From Silvania confinis (GTDB lineage: Bacteria; Pseudomonadota; Gammaproteobacteria; Enterobacterales; Enterobacteriaceae), in NCBI RefSeq assembly GCF_025564085.1, contig NZ_JAMGZJ010000074.1:1-64000 (forward strand): DNA of 64,000 nt, in the 5' to 3' direction. The notes under the pieces are model-generated. The model saw only the letters and a program-made list of their open reading frames with translations. It was not told the origin of the DNA and did not search any database. A program made the position numbers and the translations under genes. Shown in pieces: positions 35,414 through 46,266 of this stretch (the stretch's first letter is position 1; the number at the start of each line of letters is the position of its first letter).

Positions 35414-36319
35414 GTGCGTATTGGTATTGATCTCGGCGGCACCAAAACAGAAGTGATCGCCCTTGGCGAACAGGGGGAGCAGCTTTTTCGTCATCGTCTG
35501 CCGACCCCGCGTGACGATTATCGCCTGACGATAGAGACCATCGCCCAACTGGTGGAGATGGCCGAAAGCGCCACCGGCCAGACCGGCACGGTGGGGATGG
35601 GCATTCCAGGCTCGATTTCGCCCTACACCGGGGTGGTGAAAAACGCTAACTCGACCTGGCTCAACGGCCAGCCGTTCGACCGCGACCTGAGCCTGCGCCT
35701 GAACCGCGAAGTGCGGCTGGCGAACGACGCCAACTGTCTGGCAGTGTCGGAGGCGATTGACGGCGCGGCGGCCGGGGCGCAAACCGTGTTTGCGGTGATT
35801 ATCGGTACTGGCTGCGGCTCGGGCGTGGCGTTTAATGGCCGGGCGCATATCGGCGGTAACGGCACCGCAGGCGAGTGGGGGCATAACCCGCTGCCGTGGA
35901 TGGATGAAGATGAGCTGAAATACCGCGCCGAAGTGCCGTGCTACTGCGGCAAGCAGGGTTGTATCGAAACCTTTATCTCCGGCACCGGCTTTGCCACCGA
36001 CTATCGTCGCCTGAGCGGTCATCCGCTGAAAGGCAGTGAGATTATGCGGCGGGTGGAGGAGCAGGATCCGCTGGCGGAGCTGGCGTTCAGCCGCTACGAA
36101 ATGCGGCTGGCAAAATCGCTGGCGCACGTGGTCAATATTCTCGACCCGGATGTGTTCGTGCTGGGCGGCGGGATGAGCAACGTCGACCGTCTATATACCA
36201 CCTTGCCCCAGCTGGTGAAGCAGTGGGTGTTTGGCGGGGAGTGTGAAACGCCAATCCGCAAAGCGGCACACGGCGATTCCAGCGGCGTGCGTGGTGCGGC
36301 CTGGCTGTGGCCGGAATAA
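35414..36319 (+). CDS. mak: Fructokinase Mak (ROK family)
   Basis: Cytoplasmic ROK sugar kinase of 301 aa, starting at GTG behind a GAGGAG ribosome site, as in E. coli. The ATP-binding [12 protein letters not shown], the catalytic block in [11 protein letters not shown] and the zinc motif [10 protein letters not shown] are all present. It phosphorylates fructose, mannose and related hexoses weakly in E. coli. It diverges from rdgC and is followed by a composite repeat. Confidence 0.95.
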   Translation: MRIGIDLGGTKTEVIALGEQGEQLFRHRLPTPRDDYRLTIETIAQLVEMAESATGQTGTVGMGIPGSISPYTGVVKNANSTWLNGQPFDRDLSLRLNREVRLANDANCLAVSEAIDGAAAGAQTVFAVIIGTGCGSGVAFNGRAHIGGNGTAGEWGHNPLPWMDEDELKYRAEVPCYCGKQGCIETFISGTGFATDYRRLSGHPLKGSEIMRRVEEQDPLAELAFSRYEMRLAKSLAHVVNILDPDVFVLGGGMSNVDRLYTTLPQLVKQWVFGGECETPIRKAAHGDSSGVRGAAWLWPE

Positions 36320-36321
36320 AA

Positions 36322-36399
36322 GCAAAACGGCAACGGAAGTTGCCGTTTTTAATGTGTGTTCCCTCTCCCCGTGGGAGAGGGCCAGGGTGAGGGCATCAG
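36322..36399 (+). repeat. Composite terminator-palindrome repeat, copy C
   Basis: A GCAAAACGGCAAC..GTTGCCGTTTTT hairpin, a 10-base spacer, CCCTCTCCCCGTGGGAGAGG and a GTGAGGGCATCAG tail. The same order occurs near 60.4 kb (copy D) and, truncated and inverted, at 111-167 (copy A). Confidence 0.88.
36324..36350. terminator. Bidirectional terminator between mak and sbcC
   Basis: Perfect 11 bp arms AAAACGGCAAC and GTTGCCGTTTT around GGAA, with T-runs on both strands. It serves the convergent mak and sbcC genes. Confidence 0.92.
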
Positions 36400-36420
36400 A
36401 CCGCGCAGGGTCCAGACCCG

Positions 36421-39400
36421 TCACTCCACCGCAAACACTTTATCCAGCCTGCTGTACCCCAGCCCGTTAATCTTCTTCACCTTAATCTGCACTGGAATAC
36501 GCTCTTTCATCGCCTCGACGTGGCTGATCACGCCAATGGTTTTACCCGTTGCGTTAAGGGCATCCAGTGCATCCAGCGCGGCGTCCAGCGTTTCGCTGTC
36601 CAGGGTGCCAAAACCTTCGTCAAGGAACAGCGAGTCGATACGCGTTTTGTGGCTCACCAGATCCGACAATGCCAGCGCCAGCGCCAGGCTCACCAGGAAA
36701 CTCTCCCCGCCGGAGAGGGTGCGGGTATCGCGCACCGCGTCCGCCTGCCAGGTATCGACCACTTCCAGCTCCAGCGCGTCGCTGGCCTTGCGCTGCAGCA
36801 GGTAACGCCCGTGCAGACGCGTCAGCTGCTGGTTGGCGAGCCACACCAGATTATCCAGCGTCAGCCCCTGAGCAAACTTACGGAAGCGGTCACCGGTGCT
36901 GGAGCCAATCAGCGCATTCAGGTATCCCCAGTCTTCCGCCTGGCGGGCGGCGTCTGCAATCTGCTGTATCAGCGTCTGCTGGCGATGGCGGTTATCCTGA
37001 TCCTGCTTCAGCTGCTGGCGGAACTCCCCCTGGCGGGTGGTGTTTTCGCGCAGGGTCAGCGCGAGCTGCTGCAGCTGTTCCTGCAGGGCCGGGGCGTCAG
37101 ACCCCAAATCCTGCGGACGGAGCTGCAGATGCGCACTCAACCGATCGCTGGCCTGCTGCAACAGGGCCGTGCTCTGCTGGATTTGATTCTCCAGCGCGTG
37201 TTTGCGTTGCTCCAGACGGTGAACCGTTTCGTCATCCAGCAGGGCGGCCAGAAACGCCTCGCGATCGCTAAAGACGCTGGCGGTGAGCGCTGCGGCAAAC
37301 TGGGTCTGCGACTGCTGCAGGCGCTCGCTTTCCAGCGTGAGCTGCTGTTGCAGCGTGGCAAGCTGGCTGTGCAGCGAGACGCACTCGGTATGGATCTCGC
37401 GCCAGTTATCCGGAATAACGGCTTCGGCTTCTGCCGATTCTTCCTCCGGGAGGGTATCCAGCAGCGGCGCGAGGGCAGAAATACGTTCCTGAAGGGTGGT
37501 GAGCTGGGTCTGTTTTTCCTGCCACAGCAGGGACTCTTTTTCGCGTTCGGCAAGCCAGGCCGCCTCTGCGCCGTCATCCGGCACGTCCAGTGACAGCGTA
37601 TGCAGCGCACTTTCCATCGCGCTACGGGTGGTCGTTAACTGCTGGAGATACTGCTGTTCCTGCGTCTCCTCTTCGCCGAGCTGATTTTGCAGGGTCAGGC
37701 GCTGGCTAAGCGGGTAGAGCTGCTGCTCGTATTGCTCCTGCTTATTCAGCCACGGGGTAATATCGTCCTGAAGAGTAAGATCAATACCCAGCGATGCACA
37801 CACCGCCTGCCACTCTTTAGTGAGCGCTTGCTCTTCCTGAGCCAGGGTCTGCGCCTCGTCCGCTGCACGCTGTAACTGCTGGGTTAAGGCGTTGACCTGC
37901 CCCAGGATCAGCAGACCGTCCTCTTTGAGTGCGGCGACCTCTTTTTCCATCGACTCCCGGCGCCGCTGGTTTTCGGTCAGCGCTAAGGCCTGATACTGGG
38001 CGATGGCCGGGTGTTCGGTTGAACCGCACAGCAGGCAAGGTTTACCGGCCTCCAGTTCGGCACGATAGCTCTCCAGCTTTTTGATGGTCTCTTCATGTTT
38101 ACAGAGGGCGACAAGGTCAAGATAGTGCTGATTTTTCTCTTTGAACTGCTGGCGACGCAGGGCCAGCGTTTCGTTCAATGTTGCCTGCTCGTTCTGCGCT
38201 TTTTGTACGCTTTCGTGATGGTGACGCAGCCGCGTTTGCAGGGGCTGATACTGGGCATGCAGCGTGGCCAGGCGCTGGCGCGACGGACGGGAATGCGTCA
38301 GCCGCGTCATTTCGGCCGCCACGTCCTCTGCGCTGAGCGTCAGCGTGGTTTCCGGTAGCGCCGCGAGCTTGTGGCGTAACTCGGCAATCCGCCGCGTCAG
38401 CGTCGCCAGCTGGGTTTTATCCCGGCTAAGTTGGGTGAAGTGCGCGCGCCAGCCCGCCAACTCCTGCCCCCACTGGCGGAATCGGTCGTGGTCGTTAAGC
38501 CACGGCGTCAGCGCGGCCAGTTCGCTTTGCAGCCGGTCGCGAGCACGCAGCGCCCCGGTGCGGATACGCGCGCGCAGTGCCGTTCTGGCCTGTAAGCGAG
38601 TATTCACATCCTGTGCTTGCTGTTCGGTTTGCGCCAGCCGGGCGGTCTGCTCCTGCTGCCGCTCCCACAGCGGACGCAGCAGGGCCGCAGGCTGCGCCAG
38701 ATGCAGTTTTTCCAGCTCCGGCGTGGCGTCTGTCAGCGCCTGCTGGGCTTGCTGCTGGGCGGTCATCGCCCGCTGCTGCTCGCGCATCAGCTCGTCGTGA
38801 CGCGTAAGCCATTGAAAATCTTTCTGTTGACTCGCCTGCTGCACCAGCAGGATTTTTTCTTCGTCAGTAAGTACCTGCAAACCTTGCTGCAGTTGCTGTT
38901 GCTGCTCTTCACTGAGTAACACCACCCCCGCAGCCTGAGCCTCGCGCATCTCGAGTTCGCTGCGCGCGGCTTTGTGCTTTTCGAATACCATCGCGGAAAT
39001 CTGGCCATAGATTTCCGTCCCCGTTAGCTCTTCCAGCAGCTCGGCGCGGTCGCTGGCTTTGGCGTTGAGGAAGGCGGCAAACTGGCCCTGCGAGAGCAGC
39101 ATGGAGCGGGTAAAGCGGCCATAGTCGAGGCCGGTCAGGGCGGCGGTCTGCTCGAGTTTATCGGTCACTTTATCGGCCAGAATTTTACCGTCTTCGCAGC
39201 GCGCCAGCTCCACGCGCGGAGCCTGTAAGTTGCCATCCGGCTGATTTCGCGCCCGGTTCTGGCTCCAGAAGGCGCGATAGGCGATGCCTTTTACTTCAAA
39301 TTCGACTTCCGCCAGGCATTCGGCGGTGTCACGCGTCATCAGATCATTTTGCGTTTGCGACACTTTCTGCAGGCGCGGCGTCTCATGGTACAGCGCCAGG

Positions 39401-39552
39401 CAGATGGCATCGAGAAGGGTGGTTTTCCCCGCGCCCGTTGCACCGGTAATGGCGAACAGACCGTTACTGGCAAACGGCTCGGCGGTGAAGTCGATTTTCC
39501 ATTCGCCCTTCAGGGAGTTGAGGTTTTTTAGCCGCAGGCTCAGGATTTTCAT
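36421..39552 (-). CDS. sbcC: Exonuclease SbcCD subunit C
   Basis: SMC-like ATPase of 1043 aa (E. coli 1048). Walker A is [15 protein letters not shown] at the N-terminus. The ABC signature [15 protein letters not shown] and Walker [16 protein letters not shown] lie at the C-terminus. Between them run two long coiled coils separated by the zinc hook KPCLLCGST near residue 505. With SbcD it opens and cleaves DNA hairpins at palindromes. It overlaps sbcD by four bases. Long antisense frames here reflect coiled-coil codon composition. Confidence 0.97.
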   Translation of the reverse strand: MKILSLRLKNLNSLKGEWKIDFTAEPFASNGLFAITGATGAGKTTLLDAICLALYHETPRLQKVSQTQNDLMTRDTAECLAEVEFEVKGIAYRAFWSQNRARNQPDGNLQAPRVELARCEDGKILADKVTDKLEQTAALTGLDYGRFTRSMLLSQGQFAAFLNAKASDRAELLEELTGTEIYGQISAMVFEKHKAARSELEMREAQAAGVVLLSEEQQQQLQQGLQVLTDEEKILLVQQASQQKDFQWLTRHDELMREQQRAMTAQQQAQQALTDATPELEKLHLAQPAALLRPLWERQQEQTARLAQTEQQAQDVNTRLQARTALRARIRTGALRARDRLQSELAALTPWLNDHDRFRQWGQELAGWRAHFTQLSRDKTQLATLTRRIAELRHKLAALPETTLTLSAEDVAAEMTRLTHSRPSRQRLATLHAQYQPLQTRLRHHHESVQKAQNEQATLNETLALRRQQFKEKNQHYLDLVALCKHEETIKKLESYRAELEAGKPCLLCGSTEHPAIAQYQALALTENQRRRESMEKEVAALKEDGLLILGQVNALTQQLQRAADEAQTLAQEEQALTKEWQAVCASLGIDLTLQDDITPWLNKQEQYEQQLYPLSQRLTLQNQLGEEETQEQQYLQQLTTTRSAMESALHTLSLDVPDDGAEAAWLAEREKESLLWQEKQTQLTTLQERISALAPLLDTLPEEESAEAEAVIPDNWREIHTECVSLHSQLATLQQQLTLESERLQQSQTQFAAALTASVFSDREAFLAALLDDETVHRLEQRKHALENQIQQSTALLQQASDRLSAHLQLRPQDLGSDAPALQEQLQQLALTLRENTTRQGEFRQQLKQDQDNRHRQQTLIQQIADAARQAEDWGYLNALIGSSTGDRFRKFAQGLTLDNLVWLANQQLTRLHGRYLLQRKASDALELEVVDTWQADAVRDTRTLSGGESFLVSLALALALSDLVSHKTRIDSLFLDEGFGTLDSETLDAALDALDALNATGKTIGVISHVEAMKERIPVQIKVKKINGLGYSRLDKVFAVE

Positions 39553-40754
39553 CCGCGTTCGTCCTCATCATTGAGCGCGTGCAGCGCATAGGTAAACAGT
39601 TCGTTGAGGCGGGCGCGGCGTCCGTCGTCGATCTCCTCCTGCGCCAGCCGACGCTCGAACACCTCTTCGACCTTGAGCTCGCTCAGCGTTTCTCGTTGTG
39701 CGCTCAGCAGGATTTTCTCGCGCTGTTCGCGGCTGCGGCGCACCAGCAGAACCTCGACAGGCAGGCCCTCGGCAAGCGCCTGGATCTTGCGCTGCACATC
39801 GTGCAGATAGCCGTCGGTGGTGATCTCAATGTCCAGCCACACTGGCGGGTTTTGTTCACGGTCGCGCCACTGCTCAAGCTGTTCGGTGATGGCGGCGAGA
39901 TCGCCTTTCAGCACCGCCAGCTGCTGGGTGACCGGCACCGTCAGCGTCTCGACGCTGCTCAGCTTGCCCGCGTCAAAACTCACCAGATGGACGCTCTTTT
40001 GCTTGCCCGTTTCGTCGAAGCTGAGCGAGATCGGCGAGCCGCAGTAGCGGATGTGCTCGCAGCCGCCAATCATCTGGGCGCGGTGGATATGTCCCAGTGC
40101 GATGTAGTCGGCTGACGGGAAGTTTTGCGCCGGGAAGGCATCCAGCGTGCCAATATAGATGTCACGCACCGCGTCACTTTTACTGGCACCGACGGTGGTA
40201 AGGTGCCCGGTGGCAATAATGGGTAGGGCGGCATCACCCCGTAATTCACAGGCATCCGTATACTGTTGGGCATAATAGTCGGTGATGGCCTGCAGCAGAT
40301 GCTGCTGTTTCTGTTGCCCGGAGAGCCCCGCCTGGCTTTGCACCACGTCGCGCGGGCGTAAAAAGGGGATCGGGCACAGCACGGCACCGGGGGTGCCGTC
40401 GCGTTTGTTCAGCAGCTGTGGCGCGTGTCCGGCGCTGGCGACCACGGTGGTATTGAGAAAGGCCAGTATTTCACGGGATTCATTGAGCGTGGCCACGGAA
40501 TCATGATTGCCCGCCACAATCACCAGATGGCAGCCGGTCTGTTGCAGGTTGACCACAAAACGGTTGTACAACTCGCGCGCATAGCTCGGCGGCGATCCGG
40601 TATCGAAAATGTCCCCGGCCACCAGGATGGCATCCACCTGCTGCGCCTGGGCTGTCTCAAGCAGCCAGTTGAGGAACGCTTCATGTTCGGCGGCGCGGCT
40701 TTTACTGTAAAAGTTTTGCCCCAGATGCCAGTCCGAGGTGTGAAGTATGCGCAT
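39549..40754 (-). CDS. sbcD: Exonuclease SbcCD subunit D
   Basis: Mre11-type nuclease subunit of 401 aa. Metal-binding motifs are in order: [25 protein letters not shown] and ALGHIHRAQ. The C-terminal part contacts the SbcC coiled coil. It is transcribed just before sbcC and diverges from phoB; the shared 194 bp upstream region carries the phoB Pho box. Confidence 0.97.
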   Translation of the reverse strand: MRILHTSDWHLGQNFYSKSRAAEHEAFLNWLLETAQAQQVDAILVAGDIFDTGSPPSYARELYNRFVVNLQQTGCHLVIVAGNHDSVATLNESREILAFLNTTVVASAGHAPQLLNKRDGTPGAVLCPIPFLRPRDVVQSQAGLSGQQKQQHLLQAITDYYAQQYTDACELRGDAALPIIATGHLTTVGASKSDAVRDIYIGTLDAFPAQNFPSADYIALGHIHRAQMIGGCEHIRYCGSPISLSFDETGKQKSVHLVSFDAGKLSSVETLTVPVTQQLAVLKGDLAAITEQLEQWRDREQNPPVWLDIEITTDGYLHDVQRKIQALAEGLPVEVLLVRRSREQREKILLSAQRETLSELKVEEVFERRLAQEEIDDGRRARLNELFTYALHALNDEDERG

Positions 40755-40860
40755 AACAGTTCCGTGGCAAAATAAGATGAAGCGGATTATAAGCTTTCAC
40801 GGCGAGGAAGATAACCGCAGTATTTTGGTCTGTCATAAAACAACGGCTTGCCCTAATCTA

Positions 40861-40893
40861 CTGTCATGTTTTTCATAAATCTGTCATAAATCT
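40861..40893 (+). promoter_or_regulatory. Pho box of the phoBR promoter
   Basis: TTTCATAAATCTGTCATAAA (40871-40890) is the two-repeat Pho box found at E. coli phoB. A further CTGTCAT at 40861 hints at a third half-site. It implies autoregulation by PhoB. Confidence 0.85.
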
Positions 40894-40948
40894 GACGCAT
40901 AATGACGCCGTATTACAAACGTGTAACCTCAATAAGACAGGGCAAAGT

Positions 40949-41638
40949 ATGGCGAGACGTATTCTGGTCGTAGAAGATGAAGCACCCATTCGTGAAATGG
41001 TTTGCTTTGTGCTCGAACAAAATGGCTTTCAACCAGTAGAAGCCGAAGATTACGACAGCGCGGTGAATCAACTCAACGAACCCTGGCCCGATCTGATCCT
41101 GCTTGACTGGATGTTGCCAGGCGGTTCTGGTCTGCAGTTCATCAAGCATATGAAACGTGAAGCATTAACCCGCGATATCCCGGTTGTGATGCTAACGGCG
41201 CGCGGCGAAGAGGAAGATCGCGTTCGCGGTCTGGAGACCGGCGCGGATGATTACATCACCAAACCGTTCTCCCCGAAAGAGCTGGTGGCGCGCATCAAAG
41301 CCGTCATGCGCCGTATTTCACCGATGGCGGTGGAAGAGGTGATTGAGATGCAGGGGCTGAGCCTCGACCCGACATCCCATCGCGTGATGACCGGCGAAAA
41401 CCCGCTGGATATGGGACCGACAGAATTTAAGCTGCTGCACTTCTTTATGACTCACCCGGAACGCGTTTACAGCCGCGAGCAATTGCTGAATAACGTCTGG
41501 GGAACCAACGTGTACGTTGAAGACCGGACGGTTGACGTGCATATCCGCCGTTTGCGTAAAGCCCTCGAAACCAGCGGTCACGATCGCATGGTTCAGACTG
41601 TCCGCGGCACGGGTTATCGTTTCTCAACCCGTTTCTGA
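40949..41638 (+). CDS. phoB: Phosphate regulon response regulator PhoB
   Basis: OmpR-type regulator of 229 aa. The receiver domain carries Asp53 in [11 protein letters not shown] and Lys in TKPFSPKEL. The winged-helix domain ends with [14 protein letters not shown] and [12 protein letters not shown]. It activates the Pho regulon, including phoA and itself, by binding Pho boxes. phoR follows after 21 bp. Confidence 0.98.
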   Translation: MARRILVVEDEAPIREMVCFVLEQNGFQPVEAEDYDSAVNQLNEPWPDLILLDWMLPGGSGLQFIKHMKREALTRDIPVVMLTARGEEEDRVRGLETGADDYITKPFSPKELVARIKAVMRRISPMAVEEVIEMQGLSLDPTSHRVMTGENPLDMGPTEFKLLHFFMTHPERVYSREQLLNNVWGTNVYVEDRTVDVHIRRLRKALETSGHDRMVQTVRGTGYRFSTRF

Positions 41639-41659
41639 ACAATGACAGGAGTGTGACGC

Positions 41660-42955
41660 GTGCTGGAACGTCTGTCATGGAAAAGGCTGTGTTTTGAACT
41701 GGTATTATGCTGTATTCCAGCCCTGATCCTCGGGGCCGTTTTCGGGTATATGCCGTGGTTTCTGCTGGCCGCGGTCACCGGGCTGCTGGTCTGGCATTTC
41801 TGGAATTTACTCCGCCTCTCCTGGTGGCTGTGGGTTGACAGAAGTATGACGCCTCCGCCAGGGAGCGGAAGCTGGGAACCTCTGCTGTATGGCCTGCACC
41901 AGATGCAGATGCGTAATAAAAAGCGCCGACGCGAGCTGGGCAGCCTGATTAAACGCTTTCGCAGCGGCGCCGAATCGCTGCCGGATGCGGTTATCCTCAC
42001 CACCGAAGAGGGCACCATGTTCTGGTGCAACGGGCTGGCACAGCAGCTGCTTGGCCTGCGCTGGCCGGATGATAACGGACAGAACATCCTCAACCTGCTG
42101 CGCTATCCCGAGTTCGCGCAGTATCTGAAAAAACGCGATTTTACCCGCCCGCATAATTTAGTGCTGAATAACGGTCGCCATCTGGAGATCCGCGTGATGC
42201 CCTATAGCGATAAACAGTGGCTGATGGTGGCGCGCGATGTCACCCAGATGCACCAGCTGGAAGGGGCTCGCCGTAACTTCTTTGCCAACGTCAGCCATGA
42301 GCTGCGTACCCCGCTGACCGTGCTGCAGGGCTATCTGGAGATGATGCAGGAGCAAACGCTGGAAGGGGCGCCGCGTGAAAAAGCGCTGCACACCATGCGT
42401 GAGCAAACGCAGAGGATGGAAGGGCTGGTGCGGCAGTTACTAACCCTTTCGCGGATTGAAGGTTCGCCGACGCTGGCGCTGAATGAAACCATCGATGTTC
42501 CGATGATGCTGCGGATGCTGGAGCGCGAGGCGCAAACCTTAAGCCAGCAGCAGCATCAGCTGACCTTCGAGGTGGATAGCACCCTTAAAGTGCGCGGCAG
42601 CAATGATGAACTGCGCAGCGCCATCTCGAACCTGGTGTATAACGCCGTGAATCACACCCCGCCCGGGACTCACATTACCGTGCGCTGGCGACATGCTCCC
42701 GCAGGGGCGGAGTTTAGCGTCGAAGATAACGGACCGGGTATCGGCCCGGAGCATATTCCTCGCCTGACCGAACGTTTTTATCGGGTGGATAAAGCGCGCT
42801 CCCGCCAGACCGGAGGCAGCGGTCTGGGGCTGGCTATCGTGAAACATGCGATTAATCACCACGACAGCCGTCTCGATATCACCAGTACGCCGGGTAAGAG
42901 TACGCGTTTCAGCTTCGTGCTCCCGGAACGATTAATTGCCGATAAAACCCCCTGA
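41660..42955 (+). CDS. phoR: Phosphate regulon sensor histidine kinase PhoR
   Basis: Inner-membrane kinase of 431 aa starting at GTG. Two N-terminal membrane segments (residues 10-60), a charged linker and a PAS domain precede the H box [14 protein letters not shown] (His near 213). The ATPase domain has N box [10 protein letters not shown] and G boxes VEDNGPGI and [10 protein letters not shown]. It phosphorylates PhoB when the Pst transporter signals low phosphate. Confidence 0.98.
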   Translation: MLERLSWKRLCFELVLCCIPALILGAVFGYMPWFLLAAVTGLLVWHFWNLLRLSWWLWVDRSMTPPPGSGSWEPLLYGLHQMQMRNKKRRRELGSLIKRFRSGAESLPDAVILTTEEGTMFWCNGLAQQLLGLRWPDDNGQNILNLLRYPEFAQYLKKRDFTRPHNLVLNNGRHLEIRVMPYSDKQWLMVARDVTQMHQLEGARRNFFANVSHELRTPLTVLQGYLEMMQEQTLEGAPREKALHTMREQTQRMEGLVRQLLTLSRIEGSPTLALNETIDVPMMLRMLEREAQTLSQQQHQLTFEVDSTLKVRGSNDELRSAISNLVYNAVNHTPPGTHITVRWRHAPAGAEFSVEDNGPGIGPEHIPRLTERFYRVDKARSRQTGGSGLGLAIVKHAINHHDSRLDITSTPGKSTRFSFVLPERLIADKTP

Positions 42956-42982
42956 CAGACCACCTGTCATCGAAGGTTGCCA

Positions 42983-43012
42983 CAGGCCAGCGTAAGCTGG
43001 CCTGTTTACTTT
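42983..43012 (+). terminator. Rho-independent terminator after phoR
   Basis: Perfect 9 bp arms CAGGCCAGC and GCTGGCCTG around GTAA, followed by TTTACTTT. Confidence 0.88.
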
Positions 43013-43160
43013 CCAGCCGGGCGAAGCGCGGATAAATTTTATCCTCCTGTTGCTTTTTTGTTCGCATGATTAGCCATGAGTTTTTCTTATACCCGGTGAA
43101 TTGTTCCAGTCTTATATTTCACGGTGGCATATTATTCTGGTTTTGCGATCCCTTATTGCC

Positions 43161-43183
43161 TTTAAACGTTATAAGCGTTTAAA
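43161..43183. promoter_or_regulatory. Perfect inverted repeat upstream of brnQ
   Basis: TTTAAACG and CGTTTAAA are perfect 8 bp arms around TTATAAG. Size and symmetry suit a dimeric repressor site. No regulator is identified. Confidence 0.4.
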
Positions 43184-43363
43184 TTGCCCCCCTGATATTG
43201 TCGGACAGACTGTATTTGCGTGGTAAATCGAAAAAATATTCCTGATCACGCCGGTAGGGGAGCATTTCCCGCTGAGATTGCGCATTTTTTCCGCTGTTTT
43301 GTTCCGTAAGGGATAGCGAAAAATTCAACGTTTTCAACACAACACCACAGGCAGTAAGGTTTT

Positions 43364-44683
43364 ATGACCCATCAACTGAAATCGCGCGATATTATCGCGT
43401 TGGGCTTTATGACATTTGCGCTGTTCGTTGGCGCAGGCAACATTATCTTCCCGCCGATGGTTGGCTTGCAGGCCGGTGAACACGTCTGGACTGCGGCTAT
43501 TGGCTTTCTGATCACCGCGGTCGGTCTACCGGTGTTGACCGTGGTGGCGCTGGCAAAAGTCGGCGGCGGCGTCGACAGCCTGAGCGCGCCGATTGGCAAA
43601 GTGGCCGGGGTGATGCTGGCCGTGGTCTGCTACCTGGCGATCGGGCCGCTGTTCGCGACCCCACGTACCGCCACCGTCTCCTTTGAAGTGGGGATTGCCC
43701 CGCTGACCGGTGATGGCGCGCTGCCGCTGTTTATCTACAGCCTGGTCTACTTCGCTATCGTGATTCTGGTGTCGCTGTATCCGGGCAAACTGCTCGATAC
43801 CGTGGGCAACTTCCTCGCACCGCTGAAAATTCTGGCACTGGTTGTGCTTGCCGTGGCGGCGATCGTCTGGCCTGCCGGCCCGCTGAGCTCTGCGACCGAA
43901 GCCTATCAAAACGCGGCCTTCTCTAACGGCTTTGTGAACGGCTATCTGACCATGGATACGCTGGGTGCGATGGCGTTCGGTATCGTGATTGTGAATGCTG
44001 CGCGTTCTCGCGGTGTGACCGAAGCCCGTCTGCTGACGCGCTATACCGTCTGGGCCGGTCTGATGGCGGGTGCCGGTCTGGCGCTGCTTTATCTGGCGCT
44101 GTTCCGTCTGGGTTCCGACAGCAGCGTGCTGGTGGATCAGGGCGCTAACGGTGCGGCCATTCTGCATGCTTACGTTCAGCATACCTTTGGCGGTGCGGGC
44201 AGCATGATGCTGGCCATCCTGATCTTCCTGGCCTGCCTGGTCACGGCGGTGGGCCTGACCTGCGCCTGTGCTGAGTTCTTTGCTCAGTATGTTCCGCTGT
44301 CCTACCGTACGCTGGTGTTTATCCTCGGCGGCTTCTCCATGGCGGTATCCAATCTGGGGCTGAGCCACCTGATTCAGGTGTCGATTCCGGTTCTGACCAC
44401 CATCTACCCGCCGTGTATCGTGCTGGTGGTGCTGAGCTTTACCCGCGGCTGGTGGCATAATTCCTCACGAATTATCGCCCCGGCGATGTTTATCAGCCTG
44501 CTTTTTGGTATCCTTGACGGCATTAAGGCATCCGCTATCAGCGCTATGCTGCCTGCCTGGACACAGCGTCTGCCGCTGTCCGAACAGGGGCTGGCGTGGT
44601 TGATGCCTACCGTTGTTGCACTGGTACTGGCTGTTATCTGGGATCGTGCTGCAGGGCGTCAGGTTACTTCTAACGCGCATTAA
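43364..44683 (+). CDS. brnQ: Branched-chain amino acid transporter BrnQ
   Basis: Sodium- or proton-coupled LIVCS-family permease for leucine, isoleucine and valine, 439 aa with twelve hydrophobic segments. The N-terminal [20 protein letters not shown] is the family signature. Length matches E. coli and Salmonella BrnQ. It is followed by a terminator and then proY. Confidence 0.97.
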   Translation: MTHQLKSRDIIALGFMTFALFVGAGNIIFPPMVGLQAGEHVWTAAIGFLITAVGLPVLTVVALAKVGGGVDSLSAPIGKVAGVMLAVVCYLAIGPLFATPRTATVSFEVGIAPLTGDGALPLFIYSLVYFAIVILVSLYPGKLLDTVGNFLAPLKILALVVLAVAAIVWPAGPLSSATEAYQNAAFSNGFVNGYLTMDTLGAMAFGIVIVNAARSRGVTEARLLTRYTVWAGLMAGAGLALLYLALFRLGSDSSVLVDQGANGAAILHAYVQHTFGGAGSMMLAILIFLACLVTAVGLTCACAEFFAQYVPLSYRTLVFILGGFSMAVSNLGLSHLIQVSIPVLTTIYPPCIVLVVLSFTRGWWHNSSRIIAPAMFISLLFGILDGIKASAISAMLPAWTQRLPLSEQGLAWLMPTVVALVLAVIWDRAAGRQVTSNAH

Positions 44684-44700
44684 TCAACGGCTGAATGTTT

Positions 44701-44738
44701 AACCACGGGGCGTAATGCCCCGTGGTTTTTTGTTTTTT
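44701..44738 (+). terminator. Rho-independent terminator after brnQ
   Basis: Arms AACCACGGGGC and GCCCCGTGGTT around GTAAT, followed by two T-runs. Confidence 0.93.
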
Positions 44739-44761
44739 TAGTCTGAAATGGCATGACACAA

Positions 44762-46135
44762 ATGGAAAGCACTAACACACTCAAGCGGGGCTTGAGCGCT
44801 CGCCACATCCGCTTTATGGCGCTGGGTTCGGCAATCGGTACCGGTCTTTTTTATGGCTCGGCAGATGCCATCAAAATGGCCGGTCCCAGCGTTCTGCTGG
44901 CCTATCTTATCGGCGGCGTGGCGGCCTACATCATCATGCGTGCGCTGGGGGAGATGTCTGTTCATAACCCGTCGGCCAGCTCCTTCTCGCGCTATGCACA
45001 AGAAAACCTCGGCCCGCTGGCGGGCTATATCACCGGCTGGACCTACTGCTTTGAGATCCTGATCGTGGCGATTGCCGACGTGACGGCCTTCGGCATCTAT
45101 ATGGGCGTCTGGTTCCCGACGGTGCCGCACTGGATTTGGGTGCTGTCGGTGGTATTGATCATCTGCGCCATCAACCTGATGAGCGTAAAGGTGTTCGGCG
45201 AGCTGGAGTTCTGGTTCTCGTTCTTTAAAGTCGCCACCATTATCATCATGATTGCCGCCGGTTTCGGAATTATTATCTGGGGGATTGGCAACGGCGGGCA
45301 ACCGACCGGGATCCACAATCTCTGGAGCAACGGCGGTTTCTTCAGTAACGGCTGGATCGGGATGGTAATGTCGCTGCAGATGGTGATGTTTGCCTACGGT
45401 GGCATCGAAATCATCGGCATTACCGCCGGTGAAGCGAAAGACCCGCAGAAATCCATTCCGCGCGCCATCAACTCCGTGCCGATGCGTATTCTGATTTTCT
45501 ATGTGGGCACGCTGTTTGTGATCATGTCCATCTACCCGTGGAATCAGGTTGGTACCAACGGTAGCCCGTTTGTGCTCACCTTCCAGCACCTGGGGATCAC
45601 CTTTGCCGCCAGCATCCTTAACTTTGTGGTGCTGACTGCCTCGCTGTCCGCGATTAACGCGGATGTCTTTGGCGTCGGACGTATGCTGCACGGGATGGCT
45701 GAGCAGGGCAGTGCGCCGAAAGTGTTCGCCAAAACCTCCACGCGCGGTACGCCGTGGGTGACGGTGATGGTGATGACCGTGGCGCTGCTGCTGTCGGTGT
45801 ACCTCAACTACATCATGCCCGAGAACGTCTTCCTGGTGATTGCCTCGCTGGCGACCTTCGCCACCGTCTGGGTGTGGATCATGATTTTGATGTCGCAGAT
45901 TGGCTTCCGTCGTCGTCTGTCGCCAGACGAGGTCAAGGCGCTAAAGTTTAAAGTGCCGGGCGGCGTGGCAACCACTGTCGTTGGCCTGATCTTCCTGGTC
46001 TTCATTATTGGCCTGATTGGTTATCACCCGGAAACCCGCATCTCGCTGTATGTCGGTTTTGCGTGGATTGCGCTGCTGCTGGTGGGCTGGGTGTTTAAAC
46101 GCCGCCGCGAGCGTCAGTTAGCGGAAGTCCAGTAA
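44762..46135 (+). CDS. proY: Proline-specific permease ProY
   Basis: Amino acid/polyamine/cation (APC) family permease of 457 aa with twelve hydrophobic segments. Conserved parts include [20 protein letters not shown] and [19 protein letters not shown]. The ATG giving [11 protein letters not shown] matches E. coli; an in-frame ATG three codons earlier is possible. ProY is a cryptic proline transporter in Salmonella. It begins 23 bp after the brnQ T-run, so it needs read-through or its own promoter. Confidence 0.95.
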   Translation: MESTNTLKRGLSARHIRFMALGSAIGTGLFYGSADAIKMAGPSVLLAYLIGGVAAYIIMRALGEMSVHNPSASSFSRYAQENLGPLAGYITGWTYCFEILIVAIADVTAFGIYMGVWFPTVPHWIWVLSVVLIICAINLMSVKVFGELEFWFSFFKVATIIIMIAAGFGIIIWGIGNGGQPTGIHNLWSNGGFFSNGWIGMVMSLQMVMFAYGGIEIIGITAGEAKDPQKSIPRAINSVPMRILIFYVGTLFVIMSIYPWNQVGTNGSPFVLTFQHLGITFAASILNFVVLTASLSAINADVFGVGRMLHGMAEQGSAPKVFAKTSTRGTPWVTVMVMTVALLLSVYLNYIMPENVFLVIASLATFATVWVWIMILMSQIGFRRRLSPDEVKALKFKVPGGVATTVVGLIFLVFIIGLIGYHPETRISLYVGFAWIALLLVGWVFKRRRERQLAEVQ

Positions 46136-46140
46136 TCAGA

Positions 46141-46166
46141 ATGCCCGGCAAACGCCGGGCATTTTT
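46141..46166 (+). terminator. Rho-independent terminator after proY
   Basis: ATGCCCGGC and GCCGGGCAT arms around AAAC-type loop, followed by five thymines. Confidence 0.92.
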
Positions 46167-46266
46167 CTCCTCCCCCTTCCTCCTCCCTCAATAAACCTCT
46201 CCGTGAGGAGTGAACATCAACTACCCTGTGGCAAGGTGACCTCATTTCTGGGAAAGGGGATACAAG

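Larger units (their letters stand above)
42956..43363. other. Intergenic region between phoR and brnQ
   Basis: These 408 bases hold the phoR terminator and then about 350 AT-rich bases upstream of brnQ. The only striking structure is a perfect inverted repeat at 43161-43183. I see no ORF with a ribosome site and no leucine- or valine-rich leader peptide. The brnQ ATG is preceded by CAGTAAGGTTTT. Confidence 0.65.

Noticed and set aside
46169..46187. Pyrimidine tract upstream of malZ as MalT boxes
   Set aside because: The reverse complement resembles GGGGAGGAG-type boxes, but the tract is simple sequence and the spacing to a promoter cannot be shown; kept only as a remark under malZ.
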